In this document: positions 1 to 8,750 of the stretch, in pieces
Numbering within the stretch: the stretch's first letter is position 1
Layout: every line of letters begins with the position of its first letter
DNA from: JAWVFM01 sp963843315
GTDB lineage: Bacteria > Actinomycetota > Thermoleophilia > Solirubrobacterales > 70-9
Direction: 5' to 3'
Assembly: GCA_963843315.1 (NCBI GenBank)
Contig: CAWJJU010000004.1
Span: 146,494 to 210,493 of the forward strand
DNA length: 64,000 nt
Translations under genes and position numbers: made by a program
Notes under the pieces: model-generated
Database searches by the model: none
What the model saw: only the letters and a program-made list of their open reading frames with translations
What the model was told of the DNA's origin: nothing

Positions 1-472
1 TGGCCAGACAGCCCTCGAAGCTGAGCGTGCCGTTCGCAGCGCGGTGAAAGAACGTGACCGCTCCAGTGTCCTCGGATGTGACGTAGATGGTGTGTCCATC
101 CGGACTCATGGCCATCGCGTTCAAACCGCCAAGCGAGTTGAGCGTCGGGGCTTCACAGCCATGGTCCCCGAGGTTTGCGAAGCAGTCGCTGAACCTCAGC
201 GATCCCGTTCGAGAGCGGTGGAAAGCCGCCAGGGCGCCCGTGTCGTTGTCGGCGACGTAGAGCTGGCGGTCGTTGGGGCTGATGGCCATCGCCCACGCAT
301 CCGACACGGGCTTGCCGGGAATGCGTGCGCACTCCGGCTCGAATCGGCTGTTGCCAAGACACCCCGCCCACTTGAACCGCGTGGGGCTGGTCGAGTCGGC
401 GGTCGCGGAGACGGCCCCGGAGACGAGCAGGAGAACGACAAGGGCGACCACGCCTCTAACTTCCCTGCGCAC
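1..472 (-). CDS. Secreted beta-propeller (lactonase-like) protein, C-terminus beyond window
   Basis: The reverse strand is open from a GTG at 472 to the window edge (about 157 residues visible). The first 30 residues form a signal peptide (RREVRG, then a VVALVVLLLVSGAVSA core). Two repeats follow, each with the propeller blade pattern 'MAISPNDRQLYVADND' and 'MAMSPDGHTIYVTSED', ending in a 'GALAAFHR'/'GAVTFFHR' strand and a Cys-containing 'F..CF/CL' segment. This is typical of YVTN/lactonase-type seven-bladed propellers in which each blade reports one value. Substrate and enzymatic activity cannot be told from two blades. An in-frame GTG at 514 is an alternative start. Confident as a propeller protein, not as an enzyme. 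Confidence 0.7.
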   Translation of the reverse strand, partial: MRREVRGVVALVVLLLVSGAVSATADSTSPTRFKWAGCLGNSRFEPECARIPGKPVSDAWAMAISPNDRQLYVADNDTGALAAFHRSRTGSLRFSDCFANLGDHGCEAPTLNSLGGLNAMAMSPDGHTIYVTSEDTGAVTFFHRAANGTLSFEGCLA

Positions 473-708
473 CCCGGAGAATCTACCGGCAGCACCCCGT
501 GAACAGCCATGCACGGCAGAATCCCGAAGGCGGCGAAGGCCGCGGTGGCTTGCGGCGTCAATCCAGAAGGCGCAGCGCTACTGCACGGTGCTTCAGACCC
601 TGCGCAACCGGCCGCCGATCGCGTCCGCCTGAGCGGGACCAACTCGGGCTTCGCCGCGGTTTGCGCGGCAAAACCCGAATCCGTCGTGCGCGCGAGAGCT
701 GCGGCCGC

Positions 709-930
709 CTAGCCGCCAGTCGTGGTCGTCGACGTCGACGTGCTGGTCGGCGTCGTCGTCGAGGTGGTCGACGTCGACGTCGAGGTGCTGGTCGGCGTAG
801 TCGTCGAGGTCGCGGGAGCGGGCGCGCCGGTGGTGGTCGTCGAGCTGCTGCTCCCACAACCGGCGAGCGGGAGAGCGGCGATTGCGAGCGCGGCGGCTCC
901 GAGCAGTGAAACGAGCTTTCGAGCAGTCAT
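709..930 (-). CDS. Small Ser/Thr-rich lipoprotein
   Basis: 73 residues from the ATG at 930. The N-terminus is a lipoprotein signal: basic MTARK, a hydrophobic stretch and lipobox LAGC, followed by GSSSS. The mature part is almost only Thr, Ser and Pro in a near-periodic pattern (TSTSTSTTT), so it is probably an extended, perhaps glycosylated, surface stalk without a folded domain. Its ATG overlaps the TGA of the upstream M28 peptidase gene (ATGA at 927-930), so the two are translationally coupled. An ATG three codons upstream is less likely because it ignores this coupling. No function can be assigned. The mature part is encoded by a short tandem repeat, so the length may vary between strains. 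Confidence 0.65.
   Translation of the reverse strand: MTARKLVSLLGAAALAIAALPLAGCGSSSSTTTTGAPAPATSTTTPTSTSTSTSTTSTTTPTSTSTSTTTTGG
731..810. repeat. Imperfect tandem repeat inside the lipoprotein gene
   Basis: Two copies of a GACGTCGACG...GTCGTCGAGGT unit lie at 731-765 and 770-810, the second with a 6-base expansion. They encode the Thr/Ser-rich tail. Such GC-rich, in-frame repeats can expand or contract by slippage. Confidence 0.7.
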
Positions 931-2096
931 GAAACCCAAGTCTTATCAAGTCGGCGCACGATCGCCTCGACCAGCCGGCAGGCGTCGGCGAGGGTGTCGT
1001 AGTTGACGTTCTCGGGGGTGTCGGTGGGCCAGTGGTAGTTCGCGGGTTGCTTCAGGTCGGTGACCGAGCACATCGCCGCGCACTGGTAGCCGGCGTCGAG
1101 GGCGATCACGCCGTCGGTGGCGTTGCGCAGGCGCAGGTTGGGCATGAGCGGGATGCCGAGCTCGTCGGCGAGGCCGTCGCAGAGCGCCAGCGACTCGGCC
1201 GGGTACTCGGTGATCCCGAACATTCCCTCACCGCGCAGGAACAGCAGGTGCGGCGAGCCGACGGTGTCGACGGAGAGGATGAACGTGCTCTCCGGCGGCA
1301 GGTCGGGAAAGTGGCGGGCGCCGAAGGCGCTCATGCCCTCGCAGAGACCCTCCTCGGAGGTCGACACCAACATCACCCGCACCGAGCTCGTGGGCGACTC
1401 CGCGAGCGCGCGGGCGAGCTCGATGAGCGTGACCACGCCGGTCCCGTTGTCGTTGGCGCCCGGGACGACGTCGCGGTTGCCGATGTCGGCCATCGCGGCG
1501 ACGGTGACTGCCGACAGCGCGATTCCCGCTTTGGCCAGGCCGTCGCGACCGAGCAGGGCGCCGATGGCCGCGACCAGCGGGCCGCCGACCACGGGCCACA
1601 TCAGCGGCGGGCTCGTGTTGTTGCGCTCGAAGAACGCCGGGTTCACGTCGGCGATCTTGTTCGGGATGAACGGGCTGAAGACGAGGCCTGAGTGCGCGGC
1701 GTCGTGGTGGGCGACGACGACGACCGTCCGCTCGGCGTCGGAGGGGCCCAGGGTCGCGACGACGTTGCTGGCCCGGCGCTTGGGCAGCAGCGAGCGCAGC
1801 CGCCGCCCGCGCGGCGGCAGGTCGTCGACGCCCGCCCAGAAGGCGGCGGCGCCCAGTGCCGCCGCGCTGCGCCGACGCCCCCGGAGGGCGAGCAGCCCGG
1901 CCGCGACCCCCGCGGCCGCGGTCAGCCCCAGCGGCCACCAGAAGGTGTCGTGGATCGCCTCCTCCTCCACGACGGCCTCGGCCCCGTGCTCGCCGAGCTT
2001 GGCCACCAGCCAGTCCGCCGCGGCGCGCTCGCCCTGCGAGCCCGACTCGCGGTCGAACTCGCAGAGCTCGTCGAGGAGTTGCCTGTGGGCGGTCAT
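927..2096 (-). CDS. M28-family zinc aminopeptidase, membrane-associated
   Basis: 389 residues. The di-zinc peptidase ligand set of family M28 is present in order: AHHD near residues 129-132, GANDNGTG near 213-220 (bridging Asp), SEEG near 247-250 (catalytic Glu pair), SVDTVG near 275-280, and YHWPTD near 353. Family members release N-terminal amino acids or act on peptides. Hydrophobic stretches near residues 55-75 and 165-205 are inserted between the usual blocks, so the enzyme may be membrane-attached. It lies first in a two-gene unit with the small lipoprotein. The 73-base gap to the divergent site-2 protease gene holds a -10-like box for each direction. Substrate unknown; family call firm. 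Confidence 0.85.
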   Translation of the reverse strand: MTAHRQLLDELCEFDRESGSQGERAAADWLVAKLGEHGAEAVVEEEAIHDTFWWPLGLTAAAGVAAGLLALRGRRRSAAALGAAAFWAGVDDLPPRGRRLRSLLPKRRASNVVATLGPSDAERTVVVVAHHDAAHSGLVFSPFIPNKIADVNPAFFERNNTSPPLMWPVVGGPLVAAIGALLGRDGLAKAGIALSAVTVAAMADIGNRDVVPGANDNGTGVVTLIELARALAESPTSSVRVMLVSTSEEGLCEGMSAFGARHFPDLPPESTFILSVDTVGSPHLLFLRGEGMFGITEYPAESLALCDGLADELGIPLMPNLRLRNATDGVIALDAGYQCAAMCSVTDLKQPANYHWPTDTPENVNYDTLADACRLVEAIVRRLDKTWVS

Positions 2097-2107
2097 GGCA
2101 ACGGCGC

Positions 2108-2113
2108 AGACTA
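2108..2113 (-). promoter_or_regulatory. -10-like box for the M28 peptidase gene
   Basis: On the reverse strand TAGTCT lies 11 nt before the ATG at 2096, and no Shine-Dalgarno sequence is seen. It would give a leader of only a few bases. No convincing -35 element. Confidence 0.4.
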
Positions 2114-2157
2114 CCCACCGGGCGACGACCGCTCCCTGACCGGGCGAGAAGCCCGTC

Positions 2158-2163
2158 TACGAT
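2158..2163 (+). promoter_or_regulatory. -10 box of a probable leaderless promoter for the site-2 protease
   Basis: TACGAT ends 6 nt before the ATG at 2170, so transcription would start at or next to the start codon. A CTGACC about 16 nt upstream (2136-2141) could serve as -35. Confidence 0.5.
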
Positions 2164-2169
2164 CCGCCC

Positions 2170-3342
2170 ATGCCCTCGCGCGGCGCCATAACACTGCTCA
2201 GGGTCAAGGGCATCCGGATCGGAGTCGACTACTCCTGGTTCTTCGTCCTGTTCCTCTCGATCTTCTGGCTGTCGTCCTTCTACAAGGACGTTCTGCCAGC
2301 GGGCAGCGACAACGAGGCCTACGTCCTCTCGGTCGTGAGCGCGTTCGCGTTCTTCGGCTCGATCGTGCTGCACGAGCTGGGGCACGCCTTCGTCGCGATG
2401 AAGCGGGGCATTGGCATCACCGACATCACGCTGTGGCTGTTCGGCGGCGTCGCGCGGATGGACCGCGACACCGACTCTCCGCGCACCGAGTTCGAGGTCG
2501 CCGCGGCGGGCCCGGCCGTGACCCTCGCCATCGTGGCGGCCTGCGTCGGCCTGGGCGTCCTCTTCGGCGGCTCCCATGACTTCTGGGAGGCGGTGAAGCT
2601 CGACGCGGGGACCCGCGTCTCCGGACCGCTCGCCGGCGTGGCCTGGCTCGCCAAGTTCAACCTCTTCATCCTCGCCTTCAACCTGATCCCCGCCTTCCCC
2701 CTCGACGGCGGGCGGATCGCCAGGGCGATCGCCTGGCGGATCTCCGGCGACCGCAGCCGCGCGACCCGCACGGCCGCAACCATGGGCCAGTGGTTCTCCT
2801 ACGGGTTCATCGGCCTGGGCATCTTCCTGTTCGCCAAGGGCGACGGCTTCGACGGCATCTGGCTCGCGCTGATCGGCTGGATCCTGGGGCAGTCCGCCCG
2901 CGGCGCGATCGCCCAGACCGAGATCTCCCGCCGGATCGAGGGGATCACGGTCGCCGACGTGATGGACACCGAGCCGGTCGCGATCCCCGTCGACGCCACC
3001 GTCGAGCGGGCCCTGGACGAGTACTTCCTGCGCTACCGGTGGCCGTGGTTCTTCGTGGTCGACGCCGCGCAGGGCTTTCGCGGCCTTCTCGACCGCGACG
3101 CCGCCGACGCCGTCCCGGAGGTGTCGCGAACGTCGGCCAGCGTCGCCGAGGTGGTGGAGCACGGCTCCGACGAGGATCTGCGGGTGGCCGCCGACGCCCC
3201 GCTCGAGTCCCTGCTGGGCAACGACGCCCTGCGGCGGGTCGGGGCGCTGGCCGCGGTCGACGCCGACGGGCGCCTGCGGGGCGTGGTCACCGCCGAGCAG
3301 GTGGGCCGCGCCCTGCGATCGGCGATCACCGGCGCGGCCTAG
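2170..3342 (+). CDS. Site-2 protease family (M50) intramembrane metalloprotease with CBS-like C-terminus
   Basis: 390 residues. The zinc motif HELGH is at residues 68-72 in the second hydrophobic segment, and the second signature NLIPAFPLDGG, supplying the Asp ligand, is near residue 180. About six membrane segments make up residues 20-250. The remainder (from ITVADVMDTEPVAIP to the end) has the look of a CBS-domain pair, typical of group 3 M50 proteases, which sense nucleotides or ions through these domains. Such enzymes cut membrane-bound anti-sigma factors or stress proteins inside the bilayer; the substrate is not evident here. Stands alone between the divergent M28 gene and sdhC. Confidence 0.88.
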   Translation: MPSRGAITLLRVKGIRIGVDYSWFFVLFLSIFWLSSFYKDVLPAGSDNEAYVLSVVSAFAFFGSIVLHELGHAFVAMKRGIGITDITLWLFGGVARMDRDTDSPRTEFEVAAAGPAVTLAIVAACVGLGVLFGGSHDFWEAVKLDAGTRVSGPLAGVAWLAKFNLFILAFNLIPAFPLDGGRIARAIAWRISGDRSRATRTAATMGQWFSYGFIGLGIFLFAKGDGFDGIWLALIGWILGQSARGAIAQTEISRRIEGITVADVMDTEPVAIPVDATVERALDEYFLRYRWPWFFVVDAAQGFRGLLDRDAADAVPEVSRTSASVAEVVEHGSDEDLRVAADAPLESLLGNDALRRVGALAAVDADGRLRGVVTAEQVGRALRSAITGAA

Positions 3343-3345
3343 ACA

Positions 3346-3351
3346 TAGAAT
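3346..3351 (+). promoter_or_regulatory. -10 box of a probable leaderless promoter for sdhCAB
   Basis: TAGAAT lies 6 nt before the GTG start of sdhC at 3358, just after the stop of the site-2 protease gene. No Shine-Dalgarno sequence precedes the GTG, which fits a leaderless transcript of the sdhCAB operon. Confidence 0.55.
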
Positions 3352-3357
3352 CGGCTC

Positions 3358-4128
3358 GTGGCGTCCACTGAGACGAAGGGTGGGAGCGCGGACGCTCCGT
3401 CCACGCGCGGCGAGTGGCTGCGCGAGCTCTGGGGCTCGACCGTCGGCAAGAAGATCATCGTCGCGACGACGGGGTTCATCCTCTTCGGCTACATCGTCCT
3501 CCATGTCCTCGGCAACCTGAAGGCGCTGCAGGGCGACGGCTCCGGCGGCGCGCCGCTCGACGACTACTCGCACTGGCTGCGCACGTTCGGCTCACCGGTC
3601 GTCCCGCGCGACGGGGTCCTCTGGCTCGTCCGCCTGATCCTCCTGTCGGCCCTCGTCCTGCACATCGCGGCGACCGTCTCCCTGTCGCGCCGCAACCAGG
3701 CCGCCCGCTCGGCGCCCGCCCCCCGGGTGGCCTCCACCCTCTCCTCGCGGACGATGATGGCAACGGGCCTGCTGCTCCTCGCCTTCATCGTCTTCCACAT
3801 CCTGCAGTTCACGACCCGGACGATTCAGATCACGCCCGTCTACGACGGCACCGTGTACGCCAACGTCGACGCTGCGTTTCAGAAGTGGTATTTCGTGCTG
3901 CTCTATGTCGCCGCGGTGGTGTTCCTCGGCTTCCACCTGCGCCACGCGATCTGGAGCGTGACCCAGACGATGGGCTGGGACAAGCCGAACCGCAACCCCA
4001 CGATCCGCCGCTTCGCCACCGTCCTCACCGCCGCGATCACGATCGGCTTCGCCGCGATCCCCGTCTGCTTCTACCTCGACGTCCTGCCCGACCCGCCGTC
4101 GTCGCCGACGGTCGCCCAGCTGCGATGA
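3358..4128 (+). CDS. sdhC: Succinate dehydrogenase cytochrome b558-type membrane anchor
   Basis: 256 residues, GTG start. Five hydrophobic helices carry the His residues expected for the two haems b of single-subunit anchors (VLHVLGNL, YSHWLRTF, LVLHIAAT, IVFHILQF, GFHLRHAIW). This is the Bacillus/Bacteroidetes type of anchor (type B), which passes electrons between succinate/fumarate and menaquinone. The last codon overlaps sdhA (ATGA at 4125-4128), so the operon is sdhC-sdhA-sdhB. Some N-terminal residues before the first helix are low-complexity and could be dispensable. Family call firm from the helix and His pattern and the neighbours. Confidence 0.9.
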   Translation: MASTETKGGSADAPSTRGEWLRELWGSTVGKKIIVATTGFILFGYIVLHVLGNLKALQGDGSGGAPLDDYSHWLRTFGSPVVPRDGVLWLVRLILLSALVLHIAATVSLSRRNQAARSAPAPRVASTLSSRTMMATGLLLLAFIVFHILQFTTRTIQITPVYDGTVYANVDAAFQKWYFVLLYVAAVVFLGFHLRHAIWSVTQTMGWDKPNRNPTIRRFATVLTAAITIGFAAIPVCFYLDVLPDPPSSPTVAQLR

Positions 4129-6046
4129 CGCTCGACCTCGATCCCCGCATACCCGAGGGGCCCATGGATGAGAAGTGGCACTCCTGGCTCGACACGCACA
4201 GGCTCGTCGGCCCGCGCAGGCGCCACGACTACAAGGTGATCGTGGTCGGGACCGGCCTCGCCGGCGCCAGCGCCGCCGCGACGCTCGCCCATCAGGGCTA
4301 CACGGTCGACGCCTTCTGCTTTCAGGACAGCCCCCGCCGCGCGCACTCGATCGCCGCGCAGGGCGGCATCAACGCCACCAAGGACTACGCCAACGAGGGC
4401 GACTCGGTCCGCCGGCTCTTCGTGGACACAGTGAAGGGCGGCGACTTCCGGGCGCGCGAGGCGAACGTGTGGCGGCTCGCCGAGCTCTCCGCGAACATCA
4501 TCGACCAGGCGGTGGCGCAGGGGGTGCCCTTCAACCGCGAGTACGGCGGCGTGCTGGCAACCCGCTCGTTCGGCGGCGTGCTCGTCGAGCGCACCTTCTA
4601 CTGCCGCGGCCAGACCGGCCAGCAGCTGCTGCTGGGCGCCTACTCGGCGCTCCAGAACCAGATCAACGAGGGCCGCGCGCGCATGCACTCCCGCCACGAG
4701 CTCCTCGACATCGTCCTGGTCGACGGGGTGGCCAAGGGGATCATCGCCCGCGATCTCGTGACCGGCGAGCTCGAGAAGCACGCGGCGGACGCCGTGGTGT
4801 TCGCGACGGGCGGCTACTGCAACGTCTACTACCTGTCCACCAACGCGATGGGCTGCAACGTCACCGCGATCTGGCGGGCGCACAAGCGCGGCGCGGCCAT
4901 GGCGAATCCCTGCTTCACGCAGATCCACCCCACCTGCATCCCGCAGTCGGGCGAGTACCAGTCGAAGCTCACGCTGATGAGCGAGTCGCTGCGAAACGAC
5001 GGCCGCATCTGGGTGCCGCGCAAGGAGGGCGACGACCGCGCCCCCGGCGACATCCCCGAGGACGAGCGCTACTACTACCTCGAGGAGCGCTACCCCCGCT
5101 TCGGCAACCTCGTGCCCCGCGACGTGGCCTCACGCGCCGCCAAGCACGTCTGCGACGACGGCCTTGGCATCGGCCAGACGGGGCGGGGCGTCTACCTCGA
5201 CTTCCGCGACGCGATCGAAGAGCGCGGGCACGAGCAGATCGAGCAGCGCTACGGCAACCTCTTCGAGCTCTACGAGAGGATCACCGGCGAGAGCCCGTGG
5301 GACGTGCCGATGCGCATCTACCCCGCGCCCCACTACTCCATGGGCGGTCTGTGGGTCGACTACCACCTCGAGACCACCATCCCGGGGCTCTTCGCGATCG
5401 GCGAGTCCAACTTCTCCGACCACGGCGCCAACCGGCTGGGCGCCAGCGCGATGATGCAGTGCCTGGCCGACGGCTATTTCGTGGTGCCGCACACCGTCAC
5501 CCACTACCTCTCCGGCCTCGAGGAGGGTCACGTCGACACCGACCATCCCGCGTTCGCCGAGACGGCGCACCGCGTCGCCGAGCGGCTCGAGCGGCTCACC
5601 TCGGTCGGCGGCAGCACCTCGCCGGCTGTGTTCCACCGCGAGCTGGGCCACGTGATGCTCGACCGCTGCGGGATCTCGCGCACGAGGGAGGGCCTGGAGG
5701 AGGCGGTCGAGAGAATCAGCGAGATCCGCAAGGAGTTCTGGCGCGACCTGCGCGTGGACGGCACCGGGCGCGAGTTCAACCAGACCCTCGAGTACGCGGG
5801 CCGGGTCGCGGATTTCCTCGAGTTCAGCGAGCTGATGTGCCGCGACGCGATCGAGCGCGACGAGTCCTGCGGCTGCCACTTGCGCGAGGAGCACCAGACG
5901 GAGGACGGCGAGGCGCTGCGCGACGACGACAACTTCGCGCACACGCCAGATCTGGGAGTGGACAGGCGAGGACAGCGAGCCGAACCTGCACAGAGAGGAG
6001 CTCGAGCTTCGACGAGGTCGCGCTGGCGCAGAGGAACTACAAGTGA
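4125..6046 (+). CDS. sdhA: Succinate dehydrogenase flavoprotein subunit, type B (two frame breaks near the C-terminus)
   Basis: The N-terminal FAD-binding GTGLAG is at residues 42-47. RRAHSIAAQGG near 71-80 contains the His that carries covalent FAD, and HYSMGGLWVDY and ESNFSDHGANRLGAS are present in the active-site region. The reading frame is clean to about base 5940 (DDDNFAHT). The expected C-terminus then continues in a second frame (QIWEWTGEDSEPNLHREELE) and, after about 6005, in a third (FDEVALAQRNYK, stop at 6046). Two single-base insertions explain this. The stop TGA overlaps the sdhB GTG (GTGA). The catalytic part is untouched, so sequencing error is more likely than decay. Confidence 0.85.
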
Positions 6047-6822
6047 AGTTCACGCTCGAGATCTGGCGGCAGGACGGGCCCCGGCGAGGAGGGGCGCTTC
6101 GAGACCTGCCACGTGGAGGGCATCGATCCCGACGCCTCGTTCCTCGAGATGCTGGACATCCTCAACGAGAACCTGATCCACGACGGCAAGCGCTCCGTCG
6201 CGTTCGACTCCGACTGCCGCGAGGGGATCTGCGGCTCGTGCGCGCTACGTGATCGACGGCATCGCCCACGGGCCGCGGCGGGTGACGAGCTGCCAGGTCT
6301 ACATGCGCGACTTCGAAGACGGGCAGACGATCAGGGTCGAGCCGTTCCGCTCGACGCGTCTTCGGGGTGGTCAAGCGACCTGGTGGTCGACCGCTCCGCT
6401 CTCGACCGGATTCAGCAGGCCGGCGGATACATCTCCGTCGGCACCGGGCCCGAAGCCCGAGCCGAACTCACAGCCGGTCCACCCCGAGGTGCAGCAGGCC
6501 TCGATGGACGCGGCCATCTGCATCGGCTGCGGGGCGTGCGTCGCCGCCTGCCCCAACGGCTCGGCCATGCTCTTCACCGGCGCCAAGGTCACGCACCTCA
6601 ACCTGCTGCCGCAGGGCCAGCCGGAGCGCTTCCACCGAGCGCGGGCGATGGTGCGCCAACACGACGAGGAGGGCTTCGGCGGGTGCACCAACACACGGCG
6701 AATGCCAGGCGGTGTGCCCGCAGGAGATCTCGATCAAGGTCATCGGCGAGCTCTACCACGAGTACCGCCTGGCGATGATCGAGAAGCTTCGCCGCCGGCG
6801 CGGAACGCAGCAGGCCCAGTAA
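6043..6822 (+). CDS. sdhB: Succinate dehydrogenase iron-sulfur subunit, type B (five frame breaks)
   Basis: Starts with GTG overlapping the sdhA stop (MKFTLEIWRQDGP). The protein must be read through five frame changes, near 6080, 6246, 6360, 6445 and 6700. Conserved blocks survive in successive frames: SDCREGICGSCAL ([2Fe-2S] cluster), DLVVDRSALDRIQQAGGYIS, CIGCGACVAACPNGSAM ([4Fe-4S]), and GECQAVCPQEISIKVIGEL (third cluster and C-terminus), ending at 6822. The full product would be about 260 residues, normal for the family. Seven breaks in about 800 bases of sdhA-sdhB is the densest patch in the window. Either the assembly is poor here, or this complex is decaying while the second Sdh downstream takes over. 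Confidence 0.75.
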
Positions 6823-6842
6823 CACCGCAACCGGGAGGAGCG

Positions 6843-6977
6843 ATGAGGGAGCCCGAAGCCTGCGACGACCCGAGGACACGCACTGGGCTCTGCGCTGGGG
6901 CGCCGAACAGACCACCTCGCCGAGCTGCGCTGGGGGGTTCGGAGACAGAGCCGTGTTCGCCGCGCTCTCCGGGGTAG
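6843..6977 (+). CDS. Doubtful 44-residue reading frame after sdhB
   Basis: A purine-rich GGGAGGAG (6833-6840) sits immediately before the ATG at 6843, which is why this frame is listed. The product (MREPEACDDPRTRTGLCAG...) has no recognisable features. One base change near 6880 would open a longer frame (EDTHWALRWGAEQTT...) that runs to a stop inside the start of the next gene. Since sdhB just upstream is full of indels, this stretch may be a damaged small gene. Treat as tentative. Confidence 0.2.
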   Translation: MREPEACDDPRTRTGLCAGAPNRPPRRAALGGSETEPCSPRSPG

Positions 6978-7046
6978 CTGAACGCGGCGATCGAGCGCGC
7001 GGTGAGCGTCCCGACAGGGCGCTGGGCACGCATCGGGCTCGGCCCA

Positions 7047-7052
7047 TAAACT
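7047..7052 (+). promoter_or_regulatory. -10-like box for the second succinate dehydrogenase operon
   Basis: TAAACT lies 12 nt before the ATG at 7065, allowing a leader of about five bases. No -35 or Shine-Dalgarno element is evident. Confidence 0.35.
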
Positions 7053-7064
7053 CCCGCGCCGCCG

Positions 7065-8750
7065 ATGCCTAAGCACGATGTTCTGGTCATAGGCGCCGGC
7101 CTTGCGGGCCAGCGCGCAGCTCTGGCGGCCGCCGAGGCAGGCGTCTCCGTGGGGATCGTCTCCAAGGTCCACCCCGTCCGCTCGCACTCCAACGCGGCGC
7201 AGGGCGGCATCAACGCCGCGCTCGCGCCCGACGACTCCTGGGAGTCGCACGCCTTCGACACCATCAAGGGCTCGGACTACCTGAGCGACCAGGACGCGGT
7301 GGAGATCATGTGCCGCGAGGCGCCCGACGAGGTGCTCCACCTCGAGCACCTCGGCGTGACCTTCCATCGCGACGAGACCGGCCACCTGGGAACCCGCGCC
7401 TTCGGCGGCGCGTCAAAGGCCCGCACCTTCTACGTCGCCGACATCACCGGCCAGGCGATCATGCACGTCCTCTACGAGCAGCTGATGAAGCACGCCGCGC
7501 TCATCTCCCGCTACGAGGAGTGGTTCACGACCGGCCTGGCCATCGACCGCGACGGCGAGTGCGCGGGCGTCGTGGTCCGCAACATCCGCGACGGCTCGAT
7601 GGACCTCTTCGAGGCGAAGGCGGTGATCCTCGCCACCGGTGGCAACGGCCAGATCTGGCGCCCCACCACGAACGCGCTCATCTGCACGGGCGACGGCATC
7701 GCGATGGCCTATCGCGCCGGCGCCGAGCTGATGGACATGGAGATGGTCCAGTACCACCCCACCACGCTCGCGCGCAAGGGCTTCCTCATCACCGAGGGCG
7801 CCCGCGGCGAGGGCGCGCACCTGCTGAACGCCAAGGGCGAGCGCTTCATGGAGCGCTACGCACCGAACAAGATGGAGCTGGCCTCCCGCGACGTCGTCTC
7901 CCGCGCCGAGCAGACCGAGATCAACGAGGGCCGCGGCTTCCCCGACGGCACCGTGGCCCTGGACGTGACGGTCGTCCCGCGCAAGCGCATCCACGAGGCG
8001 CTGCGCGAGATCGTGCTGGTCGGCCGCGACTTCGCCGGCGTCGACATCACCCGCGAGCCCATCCACATCAAGCCCGGCAACCACTACATGATGGGCGGGG
8101 TCAAGACCGACGTCCACGGCCGCACCACCATCGGCGGCCTCTACGCCGCCGGCGAGGTCGCCTGCGTCTCCGTCCACGGCGGCAACCGCCTTGGCGCGAA
8201 CTCCCTTCTGGACACCCTCATCTTCGGACGGCGCTCGGGCGAGGACGCCGCCCACCGCGCCAAGCAGATGGGCCACGCGCGGCCCGAGCCCGGGACCCTC
8301 GCCGACGCCACCGCCAGGATCGACGAGATCAACGGGCGCGAGCGCACCGGCCGCCGCGTCGCCGAGATCCGCCACGAGATGAGCGTCGAGATGGACCGCA
8401 ACATCGGCGTCTTCCGCGAGGCAGAGGGAATCCAGAGCGCGCTCGACACGATCCGCCGCCTCAAGGAGGAGGCCAGGACCGCCTACATCGACGACCACGG
8501 CGAGATCTTCAACCAGGACCTGCTGAGCGCGATCGAGCTCGACTTCATGCTCGACAACGCGGAGTGCACCTGCATGGCGGCCATGCACCGCACGGAGAGC
8601 CGCGGCGCCCAGTACCGGACCGACTTCCCCGAGCGAAACGACGACGAGTGGCTCAAGCACATCACGCTGTCGGCCAACGGGGAAGGACCCGAGATCGGCT
8701 ACTCAGAGGTGACGATCACCAACTGGGAGCCCATGGAGAGGACGTACTAG
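7065..8750 (+). CDS. sdhA: Succinate dehydrogenase/fumarate reductase flavoprotein subunit (SdhA-SdhB-SdhE type)
   Basis: 561 residues, intact. FAD-binding GAGLAG is at residues 10-15. VRSHSNAAQGGI (38-49) carries the His for covalent FAD, and the substrate region HYMMGGVKTD and GEVACVSVHGGNRLGANS is complete. It is shorter than and clearly different from the type B SdhA upstream; it resembles the E. coli/archaeal branch. The stop codon directly abuts the next ATG at 8751. Together with the two following genes it forms a complex whose membrane contact is made by a CCG-domain subunit instead of cytochrome b, as in thiol:fumarate reductases and SdhE-type (type E) succinate dehydrogenases. Direction in vivo (succinate oxidation or fumarate reduction) cannot be told. 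Confidence 0.92.
   Translation: MPKHDVLVIGAGLAGQRAALAAAEAGVSVGIVSKVHPVRSHSNAAQGGINAALAPDDSWESHAFDTIKGSDYLSDQDAVEIMCREAPDEVLHLEHLGVTFHRDETGHLGTRAFGGASKARTFYVADITGQAIMHVLYEQLMKHAALISRYEEWFTTGLAIDRDGECAGVVVRNIRDGSMDLFEAKAVILATGGNGQIWRPTTNALICTGDGIAMAYRAGAELMDMEMVQYHPTTLARKGFLITEGARGEGAHLLNAKGERFMERYAPNKMELASRDVVSRAEQTEINEGRGFPDGTVALDVTVVPRKRIHEALREIVLVGRDFAGVDITREPIHIKPGNHYMMGGVKTDVHGRTTIGGLYAAGEVACVSVHGGNRLGANSLLDTLIFGRRSGEDAAHRAKQMGHARPEPGTLADATARIDEINGRERTGRRVAEIRHEMSVEMDRNIGVFREAEGIQSALDTIRRLKEEARTAYIDDHGEIFNQDLLSAIELDFMLDNAECTCMAAMHRTESRGAQYRTDFPERNDDEWLKHITLSANGEGPEIGYSEVTITNWEPMERTY

Noticed and set aside
1228..3573. A 781-codon open frame on the reverse strand.
   Set aside because: Arg/Ala/Gly-rich translation without family motifs, lying over the M28 and site-2 protease genes; a shadow caused by high GC.
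5130..6053. Reverse-strand open frame of 307 codons opposite sdhA.
   Set aside because: Antisense shadow of sdhA with no motifs.
3414..6176. A very long open frame (920 codons) from inside sdhC through sdhA.
   Set aside because: The first part is sdhC read in the wrong frame. The true sdhA begins at the ATG at 4125 that overlaps the sdhC stop.
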